64,000 bases of DNA, taken from the NCBI GenBank assembly GCA_903944725.1, contig CAJASX010000054.1, positions 99,464 through 163,463 of the forward strand, given 5' to 3'. A program made the position numbers and the translations under genes. Positions 27,598 to 37,433 of this stretch are shown in pieces (position 1 is the first letter of the stretch; every line of letters begins with the position of its first letter). This DNA comes from an uncultured beta proteobacterium. Its GTDB lineage: Bacteria; Pseudomonadota; Gammaproteobacteria; Burkholderiales; Burkholderiaceae. The notes under the pieces are model-generated. The model was given only the letters and a program-made list of their open reading frames with translations, was not told where the DNA came from and did not search any database.

Positions 27598-28056
27598 TTA
27601 TTGGGTTGGTAAGTTAAGGTATTGCCCAGCCGCTTTAAGGGCTAACTCGTAGCCAATCGGACCAAGACCACAAATTACGCCGGTGGCAATATCAGATAGA
27701 TAAGAATGTTTGCGAAACGCTTCACGCTGATGAATATTGGACAAATGCACTTCAATAAAGGGAATTGCCACTCCTGCCAAGGCATCACGTAAGGCAACGC
27801 TAGTATGGGTGAAGCCACCTGGATTAATTAAAATAAAATCAACCTCATCTTGTTTAGCCTTTTGAATGCAGTCGATTAACTCGCCCTCATGGTTACTTTG
27901 ATAGGTCTGTAAGCCAATACCAGCAGCAGTTGCAATTAAATTCAGCTTAGCGTGAATCTCATTTAAGCTCGTTGAACCGTAAACTGAAGGTTCACGGGTA
28001 CCTAATAAATTAAGGTTAGGACCCTGAATAACGAGAATTAATGGTTTTTTTGACAT
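27598..28056 (-). CDS. aroQ: Type II 3-dehydroquinate dehydratase
   Basis: AroQ catalyses the third step of the shikimate pathway, forming 3-dehydroshikimate. The protein has 152 residues from the ATG at 28056; a TTG three codons upstream is less likely. The family signatures are [16 protein letters not shown] near the start (with catalytic Tyr), [25 protein letters not shown], and [18 protein letters not shown]. The aroQ-accB-accC order is common in proteobacteria. Confidence 0.97.
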   Translation of the reverse strand: MSKKPLILVIQGPNLNLLGTREPSVYGSTSLNEIHAKLNLIATAAGIGLQTYQSNHEGELIDCIQKAKQDEVDFILINPGGFTHTSVALRDALAGVAIPFIEVHLSNIHQREAFRKHSYLSDIATGVICGLGPIGYELALKAAGQYLNLPTQ

Positions 28057-28083
28057 AAATAACAACTTTTAGATGCACTTAAA

Positions 28084-28110
28084 GATAAAAAGGCTGTAAA
28101 TCAGCTTTTA
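28084..28110 (-). terminator. Possible terminator downstream of tlpA
   Basis: On the minus strand GCTG-ATTTA-CAGC is followed by CTTTTT. The stem is short (extended by AA/TT pairs), and it sits about 135 bases after the tlpA stop and just before aroQ. This suggests that tlpA and aroQ may not share one transcript. The call is weak. Confidence 0.35.
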
Positions 28111-28246
28111 CCAAGCGGAAAGTATACCCTTCTGAGCTCAAAAAATACTACAAGTTGGCATAAAAGGTCATAAATATTCATATAAGCAGACTCAGGCATT
28201 GAAAAACTTAAGTAAAATAAAATACAGTAAAATACGCTAACTTTTA

Positions 28247-28786
28247 TTAAAGTGCTTTTAAAATTACGCTTTTAAGCTCATCTGGATCTATTTTACCCAG
28301 TTTTCGATAAATAATTTGTCCTTTTGAATCGATAATTACGGTAAAAGGTAGTGCCCCCTGAGTATTGCCTAGCGATTTGCCAATTTGGCTGCCTTCCATG
28401 CCACCAATCACAATGGGGTAGGAAACAGGGGTTTTCAATAAAAATTCACGAATATTACTTGGCGAATCAATGCCAACACCAATAAAAATTACTTGGCGTT
28501 GCGCTAAATCTTGACTGAGTTGGTCTAAGGCAGGCATTTCAGCCACACAGGGCGGACACCAAGATGCCCAAAAATTAACTAGTACTAAACGGTTTTGCCA
28601 GATCGCTGGGTCCAGTGCCTGACCATCGGGCATAAGCCAGCCATGCTGAAAAAAAGCTTGCGCATTGGGGTCGCCACTTAAACGATTTTCAGCCAACCAG
28701 CGCGAAGTTCCAATGCCGGCCAAAAGGGCAATAATGGCAATCAGTGCCACACTTACCCACTGTCTTCGGTTCATTCTTTGACTCAC
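28247..28786 (-). CDS. TlpA-family thiol:disulfide oxidoreductase
   Basis: A membrane-anchored, periplasmic thioredoxin-like protein. The first 30 residues contain one signal-anchor helix (WVSVALIAIIALLAGIG). The thioredoxin fold follows, with the active site WCPPC (Cys77 and Cys80) and a cis-Pro region near GALPFTVII. TlpA/ResA proteins reduce disulfides, for example in apocytochrome c. The CcsA-like gene elsewhere in the window could be a functional relative, but no direct link is shown. It diverges from mpl with a 28-base gap. Confidence 0.9.
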   Translation of the reverse strand: MSQRMNRRQWVSVALIAIIALLAGIGTSRWLAENRLSGDPNAQAFFQHGWLMPDGQALDPAIWQNRLVLVNFWASWCPPCVAEMPALDQLSQDLAQRQVIFIGVGIDSPSNIREFLLKTPVSYPIVIGGMEGSQIGKSLGNTQGALPFTVIIDSKGQIIYRKLGKIDPDELKSVILKAL

Positions 28787-28814
28787 ACCAGCTCTCCTTA
28801 GCTAAAATTCAGTC

Positions 28815-30236
28815 ATGCATATTCACATCTTGGGCATTTGCGGTACTTTCATGGGCGGCATTGCAGCAATTGCAAGGCAGTGCGGACATCATGTCACAGG
28901 CTGCGATGCCAATGTCTATCCGCCGATGAGTACACAACTAGAGGCGCAAGGTATCGAATTGATTGAAGGATACTCTCCCGACCAATTATTACAGCTTGAG
29001 TCTAAGCCCGATTTATTTGTGATTGGCAATATTGTTTCTCGTGGCAACCCTCTGATGGAAGCGATTATGAATCAAGGTCTTGCTTATACCTCTGGTCCGC
29101 AATGGTTGGGCGAACAGGTACTGGCAGGACAACATGTATTAGCGGTGGCTGGCACGCACGGTAAAACTACAACAGCAGCTATGCTGGCTTGGATCTTAGC
29201 TAGTAATGACCGTGAACCAGGCTATTTAATTGGTGGCGTTCCACTTAATTTCGCGGTCTCAGCTCGCTTAGGTGCAGGGCAATTTTTTGTCATTGAGGCA
29301 GACGAGTATGACACCGCATTTTTTGATAAGCGCAGTAAATTTGTACATTACCGTCCCCGTACTGCCTTAATCAATAATTTGGAATTTGATCACGCCGATA
29401 TTTTTCCTGACTTAGCAGCGATTGAAACCCAGTTTCATCACTTAGTGAGAACCGTGCCAAGTACTGGATTGATTGTGATCAACGCAGGCGAGCCAGCCAT
29501 AGAGCGGGTGTTGCAACGTGGGGTTTGGTCGCCAGTAGAAGGCTTTGGCATTGATAAAAATGCTAATTGGTCATTATTGCCCCAAGCCCAAGATGCATTA
29601 ACTGTTCTTCATCAAGGCCAGCCCGTGGCGCAGCTTAAATGGGCAGAAAATTCGGGCGTAATGGGCACCCATAATCAACTAAATGCTTTAGCAGCAATTG
29701 CAGCAGCCCATCATATTGGTATTAGTCCAACAGATTCAACGCGAGCATTAAGTACGTTTCGTAATGTTAAACGGCGTTTAGAGCTGATTGGCATAAAAAA
29801 ACACATTACGGTCTACGATGACTTTGCACATCACCCTACTGCAATAGCTACCACCCTTGATGGTTTGCGTCGGCGAGTGGGTCAGGCACGTATTTTGGCG
29901 GTACTAGAGCCACGTTCAAACACCATGAAATTAGGTGTGATGAAAGCCCAATTACCTGCGAGTTTAAGTTTGGCTGATCATGTTTTTGCTTATGGCGCCG
30001 CCCCAGATAAAGAGGCGCTCGGCTGGGATTTAAGGGCTGCACTAGCACCCCTTAATCAGCCGCAGGTAGCTGAAAATGGGTTAGCAAAAGTTATACCAAA
30101 AGCATTAGTGTTTACAGAACTAGAGCGACTTGTTGCAGCTGTTGTGGCCGAGGCTAAGCCAGGCGACCATATTTTGGTGATGAGTAATGGCGGATTTGGT
30201 GGAGTTCACCAGAAAATTTTAGAGCGCCTCACCTAA
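28815..30236 (+). CDS. mpl: UDP-MurNAc:L-Ala-gamma-D-Glu-meso-DAP ligase
   Basis: Mpl recycles murein tripeptide by ligating it to UDP-N-acetylmuramate. The 473-residue protein has the Mur-ligase fold: an N-terminal HILGICGTFMGGIAAIA dinucleotide-like motif, the ATP loop GTHGKTTTAAML near 113-124, and FDDFAHHPTAI-type YDDFAHHPTAIA in the C-terminal part. Length and the GTFMGG start distinguish it from MurC. It fits with ampD, which feeds the same recycling path. Confidence 0.96.
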   Translation: MHIHILGICGTFMGGIAAIARQCGHHVTGCDANVYPPMSTQLEAQGIELIEGYSPDQLLQLESKPDLFVIGNIVSRGNPLMEAIMNQGLAYTSGPQWLGEQVLAGQHVLAVAGTHGKTTTAAMLAWILASNDREPGYLIGGVPLNFAVSARLGAGQFFVIEADEYDTAFFDKRSKFVHYRPRTALINNLEFDHADIFPDLAAIETQFHHLVRTVPSTGLIVINAGEPAIERVLQRGVWSPVEGFGIDKNANWSLLPQAQDALTVLHQGQPVAQLKWAENSGVMGTHNQLNALAAIAAAHHIGISPTDSTRALSTFRNVKRRLELIGIKKHITVYDDFAHHPTAIATTLDGLRRRVGQARILAVLEPRSNTMKLGVMKAQLPASLSLADHVFAYGAAPDKEALGWDLRAALAPLNQPQVAENGLAKVIPKALVFTELERLVAAVVAEAKPGDHILVMSNGGFGGVHQKILERLT

Positions 30237-30294
30237 TCTATTCTTAGTTAGTCTATTCTAAGCCTCAATTGTTTTCATCAAAAGGAAATGCATT

Positions 30295-31029
30295 ATGCGG
30301 CAACGCTTGCACAATAAAGTAGCCATTATTACTGGCGGCGCCAAAGGCATTGGTTTAGCAACCGCCCAACGCTTTGCCGCAGAGGGAGCCAAGGTGATGT
30401 TAGCCGACGTCAATCTTGAAGCAGTACAAAAGGCCGCCACTCAACTTAGTAACGCTGAAGCATACGCAATTAATGTCACCGATCGGGTTTCCATCCAAGC
30501 GGCAATTGAGATGATTATGCAGCGCCATGGGCGCATTGATATATTAATTAACAATGCAGGCATAACTCAAGATGCACGTTTAATTAAAATGACAGAGGCC
30601 CAATTTGACACAGTCATTGATGTGAATCTAAAAGGGGTATTTAATTGCACGCAATTAGTAGCACCCTATATGTTAGAGGCTGGCAAAGGCGCCATCGTCA
30701 ATGCTTCAAGTGTAGTGGGCTTATATGGCAATTTTGGGCAGACAAATTATTCTGCCTCGAAGTTTGGGGTGATTGGATTTACGAAAACCTGGGCGCGCGA
30801 ATTAGGCCCTAAAGGTATTCGAGTCAATGCGGTTTGCCCAGGCTTTATTGCCACCGAAATGGTGAAGGCCATGCCGACTTCCATTTTGGCCGATATTGAA
30901 AGGCGTTGTTGGATAGGGCGGTTAGGCACTCCCGCAGAAATAGCTAATATCTATTTATTTTTAGCCAGCGATGAAGCGAGTTACGTCAACGGCATTGCGC
31001 TCGAAGCTAGCGGCGGAATTTCACTGTAA
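30295..31029 (+). CDS. SDR family oxidoreductase, 3-oxoacyl-ACP reductase-like
   Basis: A 244-residue short-chain dehydrogenase with the NAD(P) motif TGGAKGIG (about 14-21), NNAG, catalytic Ser in NASSVVG, and YSASK. It resembles FabG (beta-ketoacyl-ACP reductase). It is not in a fatty acid operon here, so it may be a FabG paralogue with another substrate such as acetoacetyl-CoA. The ATG follows AAAGGA. The neighbouring RNase gene starts 2 bases after its stop. Confidence 0.88.
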   Translation: MRQRLHNKVAIITGGAKGIGLATAQRFAAEGAKVMLADVNLEAVQKAATQLSNAEAYAINVTDRVSIQAAIEMIMQRHGRIDILINNAGITQDARLIKMTEAQFDTVIDVNLKGVFNCTQLVAPYMLEAGKGAIVNASSVVGLYGNFGQTNYSASKFGVIGFTKTWARELGPKGIRVNAVCPGFIATEMVKAMPTSILADIERRCWIGRLGTPAEIANIYLFLASDEASYVNGIALEASGGISL

Positions 31030-31031
31030 GC

Positions 31032-33062
31032 ATGCAACTTGCTTATGAAGAAGGCGGCGAAATTCGTGCCGCAACTGTTTTATCTACATCCGGCTCGGGC
31101 GATACTGAGTCCTGGCTAGCCACAAGCCTTTCTGGTAAGCAGCTGAAGTTAAAAGCCAAAGAAGTTTGGCTGCGTTTTGAACAGCCCAGCGCACAATTGG
31201 CTATCGATCAAGCCTCTGCTTTAGCGCAGGAAATCGACTTGCAGTTACTCTGGGATTGCGCTCCCATCAATGAATTTAGTTTTATTGATTTAGCGCTAGA
31301 GTATTTTGGGAATTCAATTGAGGCCGTACAAAAAATCGCTCTAGCTATAGCCTTGCAGGGCGCGCCGATTTATTTTCGTCGTAAGGGTCGGGGCCGTTTT
31401 ATGCGAGCACCACTCGAGCAACTTCAGGCAGGCCTAGCCGCTGTTGAACGCAAAAACACTGAGTTAGCTCAACAAGAAAGATGGACTGATGAATTAGTCG
31501 AAGGGGTTTGTCCCGAGACTTTGCGCAGTCAAGCAAAAAACTTACTTTTTGCGCCAGATAAAAATAGCTTAGCCTATAAGGCGGTGATGGCTGCTTGTAC
31601 GATTGCTGGCGTGACCCCCGCACAATTATTACTGCGCTGTGGTGCAGTTGAATCACCCTTGCAATTTCACCAAGGCATGTTTTTGCATCACCATTTTCCG
31701 CATGGAACCGCACACCCCATAGTGCATGGCATTGAGGCAAATACCTTGCAGACTGCGCTTGCCAATTTACCCGTTTCGACAGTGCAAGCATTTTCAATTG
31801 ATGATGCCAGCACTACCGAAATAGATGATGCATTTTCAGTAAGTGCAATTCCCGCTGGAGGCTATCGGATTGGGGTGCACATTGCTGCTCCCGCTTTAGC
31901 GATTCAAAAGGATGATGTCTTCGATCAAATTGCGCGGACACGTATGTCGACAGTATATTTCCCTGGCGACAAAATTACGATGTTACCTCCCGCTTTAATT
32001 CAACAGTTTTCACTCGACGCCGGTTCATTACGACCAACGGTGTCGCTCTATGTTGAGGTAGATACCGAGGGCCAGTTAACCGCTGTAAGCCCACGCTCAG
32101 TAATTGAATTGGTGCCAATTGCAGCAAATTTGCGCTTGGAAGATTTAGAAAATAATTTGACTGCAGAAGGCTTGGAAGAAAATAGAGCAGTTGATGATCC
32201 GTCAATAGCTTTACCATTTCAAATGGAATTAGGCGTTTTATGGCGAACCGCAAAGCTATTTCACGCGCAGCGTCAAACTCAACGTCTAGCCAACGGCTTA
32301 CGGGCTGAACAGTTGGGACCAGCAGAGCCAGGCGCCTTAGCCCGTGATTTTTTATTTGAGATTAAAGATAAGTCAGGGATTGAGCAGATTGTTATTATTC
32401 CCCGCCAGCGCGGTGCGGTATTAGATACCGTGGTGGCTGAGTGGATGATCTACTGTAATAGTACTTGGGGGCGCCTGATTGCCGAGCAAGGTCTACCCGG
32501 TTTATTTCGTACCCAAAAAGGTTGGGGTCCTTTGCGCACACGCATGCAAACCACGCCTGCACCGCATGAAGGCCTAGGTTTAGATTATTACGCTTGGTGT
32601 ACTTCACCACTACGGCGCTATACCGATTTAGTCAATCAATGGCAATTATTAGCCATTATTCGACACGGTGTAACGGCAAAAATGGTTGCCCCATTTCCGC
32701 CGCGCGATGCCAATTTGATGGGTATAGCAGCTGATTTTGAGGCCTCTTATCAAGCGTATGGAGAATATCAAGATCGCCTCGAAAAATATTGGTGCTTACG
32801 TTGGTTGCTACAAAATAGTTTACCAACTGCAATTACCGTACGGCATTTAAAAGAAGGCATGGCTCGGGCAGAATTAATTCCATTGCATTTACCCATTCCA
32901 GAGCTGGCTTCTCATGCGCGCATGACGCGCGCAATGATTGAGGTAAGTGAGGTCGATTTATTACAACTAACTGCGAGTACGCGCGTGAAGGAAATTGAAA
33001 CCCTAGTAGACCTTGTAACTTTAGCCACCCCCGAGATTAATGACAATACGCCAAACTCATGA
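31032..33062 (+). CDS. RNase II/R-type exoribonuclease (RNB domain)
   Basis: A 676-residue protein with a central RNB catalytic domain. The four-aspartate active site is in FSIDDASTTEIDDAFSV (about residues 255-271), and the domain continues to the TSPLRRYTDLVNQWQL signature. RNase II/R enzymes degrade RNA 3' to 5'. The N- and C-terminal RNA-binding domains are diverged, as in other betaproteobacterial RNase II relatives. It overlaps the TonB-like gene by 23 bases. Confidence 0.9.
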   Translation: MQLAYEEGGEIRAATVLSTSGSGDTESWLATSLSGKQLKLKAKEVWLRFEQPSAQLAIDQASALAQEIDLQLLWDCAPINEFSFIDLALEYFGNSIEAVQKIALAIALQGAPIYFRRKGRGRFMRAPLEQLQAGLAAVERKNTELAQQERWTDELVEGVCPETLRSQAKNLLFAPDKNSLAYKAVMAACTIAGVTPAQLLLRCGAVESPLQFHQGMFLHHHFPHGTAHPIVHGIEANTLQTALANLPVSTVQAFSIDDASTTEIDDAFSVSAIPAGGYRIGVHIAAPALAIQKDDVFDQIARTRMSTVYFPGDKITMLPPALIQQFSLDAGSLRPTVSLYVEVDTEGQLTAVSPRSVIELVPIAANLRLEDLENNLTAEGLEENRAVDDPSIALPFQMELGVLWRTAKLFHAQRQTQRLANGLRAEQLGPAEPGALARDFLFEIKDKSGIEQIVIIPRQRGAVLDTVVAEWMIYCNSTWGRLIAEQGLPGLFRTQKGWGPLRTRMQTTPAPHEGLGLDYYAWCTSPLRRYTDLVNQWQLLAIIRHGVTAKMVAPFPPRDANLMGIAADFEASYQAYGEYQDRLEKYWCLRWLLQNSLPTAITVRHLKEGMARAELIPLHLPIPELASHARMTRAMIEVSEVDLLQLTASTRVKEIETLVDLVTLATPEINDNTPNS

Positions 33063-33936
33063 TTTATTTGAGCAGCCCCTGTCGTTTGGCTTAAGGCTCA
33101 AGCAAACTTGCTTAAGGCAACCTTTTTGGTGCGCTTTAATCGTATCAATCGTCTTACACGCTCTTTTTTTATCGTTTCGCTGGAGTTGGCAAGAAATTCA
33201 AGATCGGCGCTTAAATACGGCTTTAAGGGTGGTGCTGGTAAATGCAAGCAGTCAAAGTAAACCTAAAAAAGCACAGCAATTGGCCCAAGCTGACTTACAG
33301 GGCGGCAGCACTACTGTGCCCCCTCAGCAAGTTAGCGCCGAAAACCGTGCCCGCTTAGGTTCAGAAGCACAGTTAGAAGTATTAGAAAAACAGCAAAAGA
33401 AGATGTTGGCGCAACTAGACGCTGAGCGGAAACAGTCGGGTGGGCGTCTTAGCGGTGAAGTGCAAACCGCAAAATCCCAGCTCAATGCATTAGAGACAGA
33501 ATTAGCGCAGCGCTTACAGAATCAAGCGAGTGATGCCCCACGGCGGGCAATTTTGACTGCTAGTAATGCTAAGGCAGTGGTATTTGCCCAATATTACGAT
33601 GCCATGCGCAAAAAAATTGAAGCTTATGGTAGCGCTTTTTTCCCCCGAGCCAATGGCCGCCCAATTTACGGAAGCTTGATTCTATTGGTCAGGGTTGATG
33701 CAAGCGGAAATTTACTGAAAACTGGGCTAAATTCAAGTGGCATTGAAATTAGCCGATCCTCAGGAATTGCCGAATTAGATCGCCAAGCGCTAGCGATAGT
33801 TCGAGCCGCCGCGCCTTTTGGAGCCTTTTCCCCAGAGATGCGTCGCCAGTTAGATGGCTTAGATATGGTTGCAACTTTTGAATTTACTCGCGATGCTAGC
33901 ACTCCCGGATTAAATCGTTTGGAATTGCATCGGTAA
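33040..33936 (+). CDS. TonB-like energy-transducer family protein
   Basis: A 298-residue protein with one N-terminal membrane helix (FWCALIVSIVLHALFLSF), a long charged Gln/Lys/Glu-rich coiled-coil-like region (about 90-170), and a C-terminal TonB-type domain. That domain is visible in GSLILLVRVDASGNLLKTGLNSSG, LDRQALAIVRAAAPFGAFSPEM and the final beta strand MVATFEFTRD. TonB proteins couple the inner-membrane potential to outer-membrane uptake. No exbB or exbD is nearby, and this RNB-TonB-aroE-mtgA order is typical of betaproteobacteria. Confidence 0.87.
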   Translation: MTIRQTHDLFEQPLSFGLRLKQTCLRQPFWCALIVSIVLHALFLSFRWSWQEIQDRRLNTALRVVLVNASSQSKPKKAQQLAQADLQGGSTTVPPQQVSAENRARLGSEAQLEVLEKQQKKMLAQLDAERKQSGGRLSGEVQTAKSQLNALETELAQRLQNQASDAPRRAILTASNAKAVVFAQYYDAMRKKIEAYGSAFFPRANGRPIYGSLILLVRVDASGNLLKTGLNSSGIEISRSSGIAELDRQALAIVRAAAPFGAFSPEMRRQLDGLDMVATFEFTRDASTPGLNRLELHR

Positions 33937-33945
33937 ACTAGCGCT

Positions 33946-34863
33946 ATGGACACCAAGCTTTTTTACGATCAAGTCGACCCAGCAGCTATTTTGGATAGAG
34001 CTTGCTATGCCGTGGTTGGTAATCCCATTGGCCATAGTAAGTCACCATGGATTCACCAACGTTTTGCTGAGCAAGCGGCACAAGAAATGTATTACGGTCG
34101 CATGCAACCGTCAGTAGAGCAATTTAATACCAATGCACAAGCTTTTTTTCAACAAGGTGGTCATGGCCTCAATGTCACTGTGCCCTTTAAATTAGAGGCC
34201 TGTGCCTTTGCTACCCAACTTACTGCTCGTGCGCAACTTGCCGGTGCAGTTAACACCCTATGGCAAGAAGCTGGTCAAATTTTCGGTGATAACACCGATG
34301 GTTTAGGGTTAGTAAGCGATCTAGATGCGCAAGGAATTGAATTAAAGGGCATGAAGATCTTGATTTTAGGTGCAGGGGGCGCGGCTCGCGGAGTAATTGG
34401 GCCTTTGCTAGCCGAAGGCCCCGCAACAGTGATGATTGCTAATCGCTCACTTGGCAAAGCCGAGCAGTTGGTTACACTATTTGCAGAGCTTGCACAGTCG
34501 AAGGGAGTCGCAATGATTGCGAATTCAATTGAACAACTAGCAACTCAAGCGAGCTCAGGCACAGCCCATCAGTTTGATTTGATCATCAATGCTACTGCGG
34601 CTAGCTTAGAGGCTATTTCTCCTCTTAGCGACCAAGCCGCTGCACAGCTTTTTCAGCCACGCACTTTTGCCTATGATTTAGTTTATGGCAAGTTGACGCC
34701 CTTCATGCAACAGGCCCTAAAACATGGGTCGCGCGTGAGTGACGGTCTGGGTATGTTGGTAGAACAGGCCGCCGCTGCTTTTTTAATTTGGCGTGGGGGC
34801 GCCTTAAGCAGTGCAATTAATCCACGCCTTGTCTTGACCGAATTGCGTCATGCTTTGGCTTAA
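33946..34863 (+). CDS. aroE: Shikimate 5-dehydrogenase
   Basis: AroE reduces 3-dehydroshikimate with NADPH. The 305-residue protein shows the substrate-binding NPIGHSKSPWIHQRFAEQ, catalytic Lys in NVTVPFK, DNTDGLGLVSDL, the NADP motif GAGGAARGV, and C-terminal DGLGMLVEQAAAAF. It includes about 20 extra residues at the N terminus relative to the shortest homologues. It overlaps mtgA by 14 bases. Confidence 0.97.
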   Translation: MDTKLFYDQVDPAAILDRACYAVVGNPIGHSKSPWIHQRFAEQAAQEMYYGRMQPSVEQFNTNAQAFFQQGGHGLNVTVPFKLEACAFATQLTARAQLAGAVNTLWQEAGQIFGDNTDGLGLVSDLDAQGIELKGMKILILGAGGAARGVIGPLLAEGPATVMIANRSLGKAEQLVTLFAELAQSKGVAMIANSIEQLATQASSGTAHQFDLIINATAASLEAISPLSDQAAAQLFQPRTFAYDLVYGKLTPFMQQALKHGSRVSDGLGMLVEQAAAAFLIWRGGALSSAINPRLVLTELRHALA

Positions 34864-35566
34864 AACTTATCTCAGTTATTTTTTGAAGTGTGTGGGTTTT
34901 GGAATTGTGGCCATGCAAATTTATTTTGTGATCCAAATTGCATTGTGGTCAGTAATCAAGCCAAGCTCTACCGCCTTTGAGCGCGCCGAACGTTGGCGCT
35001 TATGCACTTGGCATTGGTCATGCGCAATTAAATCAAGTTGGACACCGTATCAGAAAATAGCCAGCAATTTAAAGCGCGCTATTTTGGTGAGTGAGGATGA
35101 TATTTTTTTTCAACATCATGGCGTGCGGCTTGAGGATATGCAAAAAGCCTGGGAGCGTAATCAGCAAAAAGGGAGTCAGGCTATCCGTGGCGGCTCGACT
35201 ATTACTCAACAGTTAGCAAAAAATTTATTTTTATCTGCAGAAAAAAATTATTTTCGTAAAGCCCAAGAATTAGTGATTACAGGCTTGCTAGAGCTTATTT
35301 TATCGAAGCAGCGATTGTTTGAAATTTATATGAATGCAGTCGAGTGGGGCGAGGGGATTTTTGGGGTGGGTGCAGCGGCACAGCATTATTTTGTGACTAC
35401 GCCAGCTGCGTTAAGCCGAGATCAAGCTGCCGCTTTAGCCTCGGCATTACCAGCACCCAAATGCTTTGACAAAATAAAATATTGTCGTAAGGCCAGTATT
35501 CATTTTCCGAATAGGCAGGCTTTTATTTTAGAGAATATGGATCGCATTGTGCTACCGCGACCCTAA
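34850..35566 (+). CDS. mtgA: Monofunctional peptidoglycan glycosyltransferase
   Basis: MtgA polymerises lipid II into glycan strands. The 238-residue protein has one N-terminal membrane helix and a GT51 domain: [17 protein letters not shown] (catalytic Glu), the [15 protein letters not shown] signature, and [24 protein letters not shown]. It begins inside aroE. Its last 44 bases overlap the 3' end of the convergent pyrF gene. Confidence 0.95.
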   Translation: MLWLKTYLSYFLKCVGFGIVAMQIYFVIQIALWSVIKPSSTAFERAERWRLCTWHWSCAIKSSWTPYQKIASNLKRAILVSEDDIFFQHHGVRLEDMQKAWERNQQKGSQAIRGGSTITQQLAKNLFLSAEKNYFRKAQELVITGLLELILSKQRLFEIYMNAVEWGEGIFGVGAAAQHYFVTTPAALSRDQAAALASALPAPKCFDKIKYCRKASIHFPNRQAFILENMDRIVLPRP

Positions 35567-36395
35567 GGGCATCGCGAGTCTTTAGAGCAGCCGCTCGGGC
35601 GGCGTCAGCAAAATCAGCTCCAGCGCTGGCATACAAAATGGCCCGGGATGAATTAATAATCATGCCGGTGCCCGGCTGGTTTGCAATTTGCCCCGCTTTT
35701 ACAGTCGCCTCGATATCTCCACCTTGTGCTCCAATACCTGGAATTAACAAGGGCATATTACCGATGATGGCCCGTACTCGGGTAATTTCTTCTGGAAAGG
35801 TAGCGCCGACTACTAGCCCAACTTGTCCAGAGGTATTCCATTCTTGGCTTGCTAAGCGAGCTACATGCAAATAAAGAGGCTCGGGGGTTTCTTTGCCCAT
35901 TACGGGTAAGGCTTGCAAGTCGGCACCACCAGGGTTGGAAGTGCGACACAAAATAATCACTCCTTTACCCGTGTAGCGTAAATAAGCCTCAACCGAGTCG
36001 TGTCCTAAGTATGGACTAACGGTCACCGCATCGGCTCCATAGCGATCAAAGGTCTCAATAGCATATTGTTCGGCGGTACTACCGATATCACCTCGTTTAG
36101 AGTCAAGAATAAGCGGAATATGGGGATAGGTTTTTTTCAGGTATTGCATCAACTTTTCTAGTTGCAGTTCAGCCCCTTGGGCGGCAAAGTAGGCAAATTG
36201 AGGCTTAAAGGCACAAACTAAATCGGCAGTTGCATCAGCTATTTCTTTACAAAAAGTAAAGATTGCCTGGTTTTGGCCGACTAGGCAGGCCGGCAAGCGC
36301 CTTGGATCAGGGTCAAAGCCTACGCACAGCAGGCTTTCCTGCGCTGCCCAAGCTACCTGAATTTGCTCAATAAAGCTGACTGAATTTGATTTCAT
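35523..36395 (-). CDS. pyrF: Orotidine 5'-phosphate decarboxylase
   Basis: PyrF makes UMP in the last step of pyrimidine synthesis. The 290-residue protein is of the longer betaproteobacterial/mycobacterial type: [13 protein letters not shown] near the start, the catalytic [15 protein letters not shown] segment, [12 protein letters not shown], and the phosphate-binding [11 protein letters not shown]. It diverges from corA, and its 3' end overlaps mtgA. Confidence 0.97.
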   Translation of the reverse strand: MKSNSVSFIEQIQVAWAAQESLLCVGFDPDPRRLPACLVGQNQAIFTFCKEIADATADLVCAFKPQFAYFAAQGAELQLEKLMQYLKKTYPHIPLILDSKRGDIGSTAEQYAIETFDRYGADAVTVSPYLGHDSVEAYLRYTGKGVIILCRTSNPGGADLQALPVMGKETPEPLYLHVARLASQEWNTSGQVGLVVGATFPEEITRVRAIIGNMPLLIPGIGAQGGDIEATVKAGQIANQPGTGMIINSSRAILYASAGADFADAARAAALKTRDALRVAVAQCDPYSLK

Positions 36396-36467
36396 AAAGG
36401 AGATGGTTCATTTAGAGAATTTGTCATAGCTCATAGGATAAACTAGCGCATTCCTTAGGAGTTCACC

Positions 36468-37433
36468 ATGATCAACTTGTTCGTCCTGCAAAACGGTCGA
36501 CTCTCTCAAGAGCAAGTCGAAGATCGCAATGAACTACTCCAGCACGTCAATCCTATTTGGATTGATGTGGTTGATCCCGAAGAGGAAGAGCTCATCTGGA
36601 TTAAAGAGGCCTTTGATGTGCTTCTGCCAGAGCTCGATGATTTGGGTGACCTGGAGGCATCTGCGCGTTATTTTGAGGCAGATGATGGCCATATGCATAT
36701 TCGTACTGACTTCTTGTTAGATGAAGACGAAACCTCGCGTAACGTGCGGGTAGCATTTGTGCTCACAAAAAATGTCCTGTTTTCGATTCATGATGAAGAT
36801 TTGCCGGTTTTCCGTTTAGTGCGGCTTCGGGCCCGCTTACGTCCAGGCTCAGTCAGTAATGCGAAAGATGTTTTATTAGACCTTTATTCCACCGATGCCG
36901 AATATTCGGCCGACGCCTTAGAAGAGGTCTATGAAAATTTAGAGCTCGCTGGTAAGCAAGTTTTATCTGATGAGATTACCGATGCGGATGCCGCGGATGT
37001 ACTTGAAACCATTGCCAAAGAAGAAGATACCAATGGGCGCATTCGCCGTAATGTGATGGATACGCGGCGCGCTTTATCTTTTCTGATGCGTAGTAAATTA
37101 CTCTCCGATGAGCAACAAGAAGAAGCCCGTCAAATTTTGCGTGATATTGATTCATTAGAAAATCACACCGCTTTCTTATTTGATAAAATTAACTTCTTAA
37201 TGGATGCAACAGTAGGTTTTATTAATTTGAATCAAAGTAAGATTATTAAGATCTTCTCAGTGGTTTCAGTGGCACTAATGCCACCCACTTTATTAGCGAG
37301 CATTTGGGGTATGAACTACCGCTTTATGCCTGAATTACAGTGGGAACTGGGTTATCCGATGGCCATTGGCATCATGGTGATTTCAGCGATTATTCCCTTA
37401 TGGTATTTTCGTCGTAAAGGTTGGATGAATTAA
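36468..37433 (+). CDS. corA: Magnesium/cobalt transporter CorA
   Basis: CorA is a pentameric Mg2+ channel-type transporter. The 321-residue protein has a large acidic cytoplasmic domain, then two C-terminal membrane helices joined by the GMN signature at residues 281-283 (WGMNYRFMPEL). A basic tail, YFRRKGWMN, ends the protein. The ATG follows TTAGGAG. Its final 36 bases overlap the convergent pncC gene. Confidence 0.97.
   Translation: MINLFVLQNGRLSQEQVEDRNELLQHVNPIWIDVVDPEEEELIWIKEAFDVLLPELDDLGDLEASARYFEADDGHMHIRTDFLLDEDETSRNVRVAFVLTKNVLFSIHDEDLPVFRLVRLRARLRPGSVSNAKDVLLDLYSTDAEYSADALEEVYENLELAGKQVLSDEITDADAADVLETIAKEEDTNGRIRRNVMDTRRALSFLMRSKLLSDEQQEEARQILRDIDSLENHTAFLFDKINFLMDATVGFINLNQSKIIKIFSVVSVALMPPTLLASIWGMNYRFMPELQWELGYPMAIGIMVISAIIPLWYFRRKGWMN

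Noticed and set aside
31399-31797. 132-codon open frame antisense to the RNase II-type gene
   Set aside because: No ribosome-binding site or recognisable domain; it overlaps a conserved coding region.
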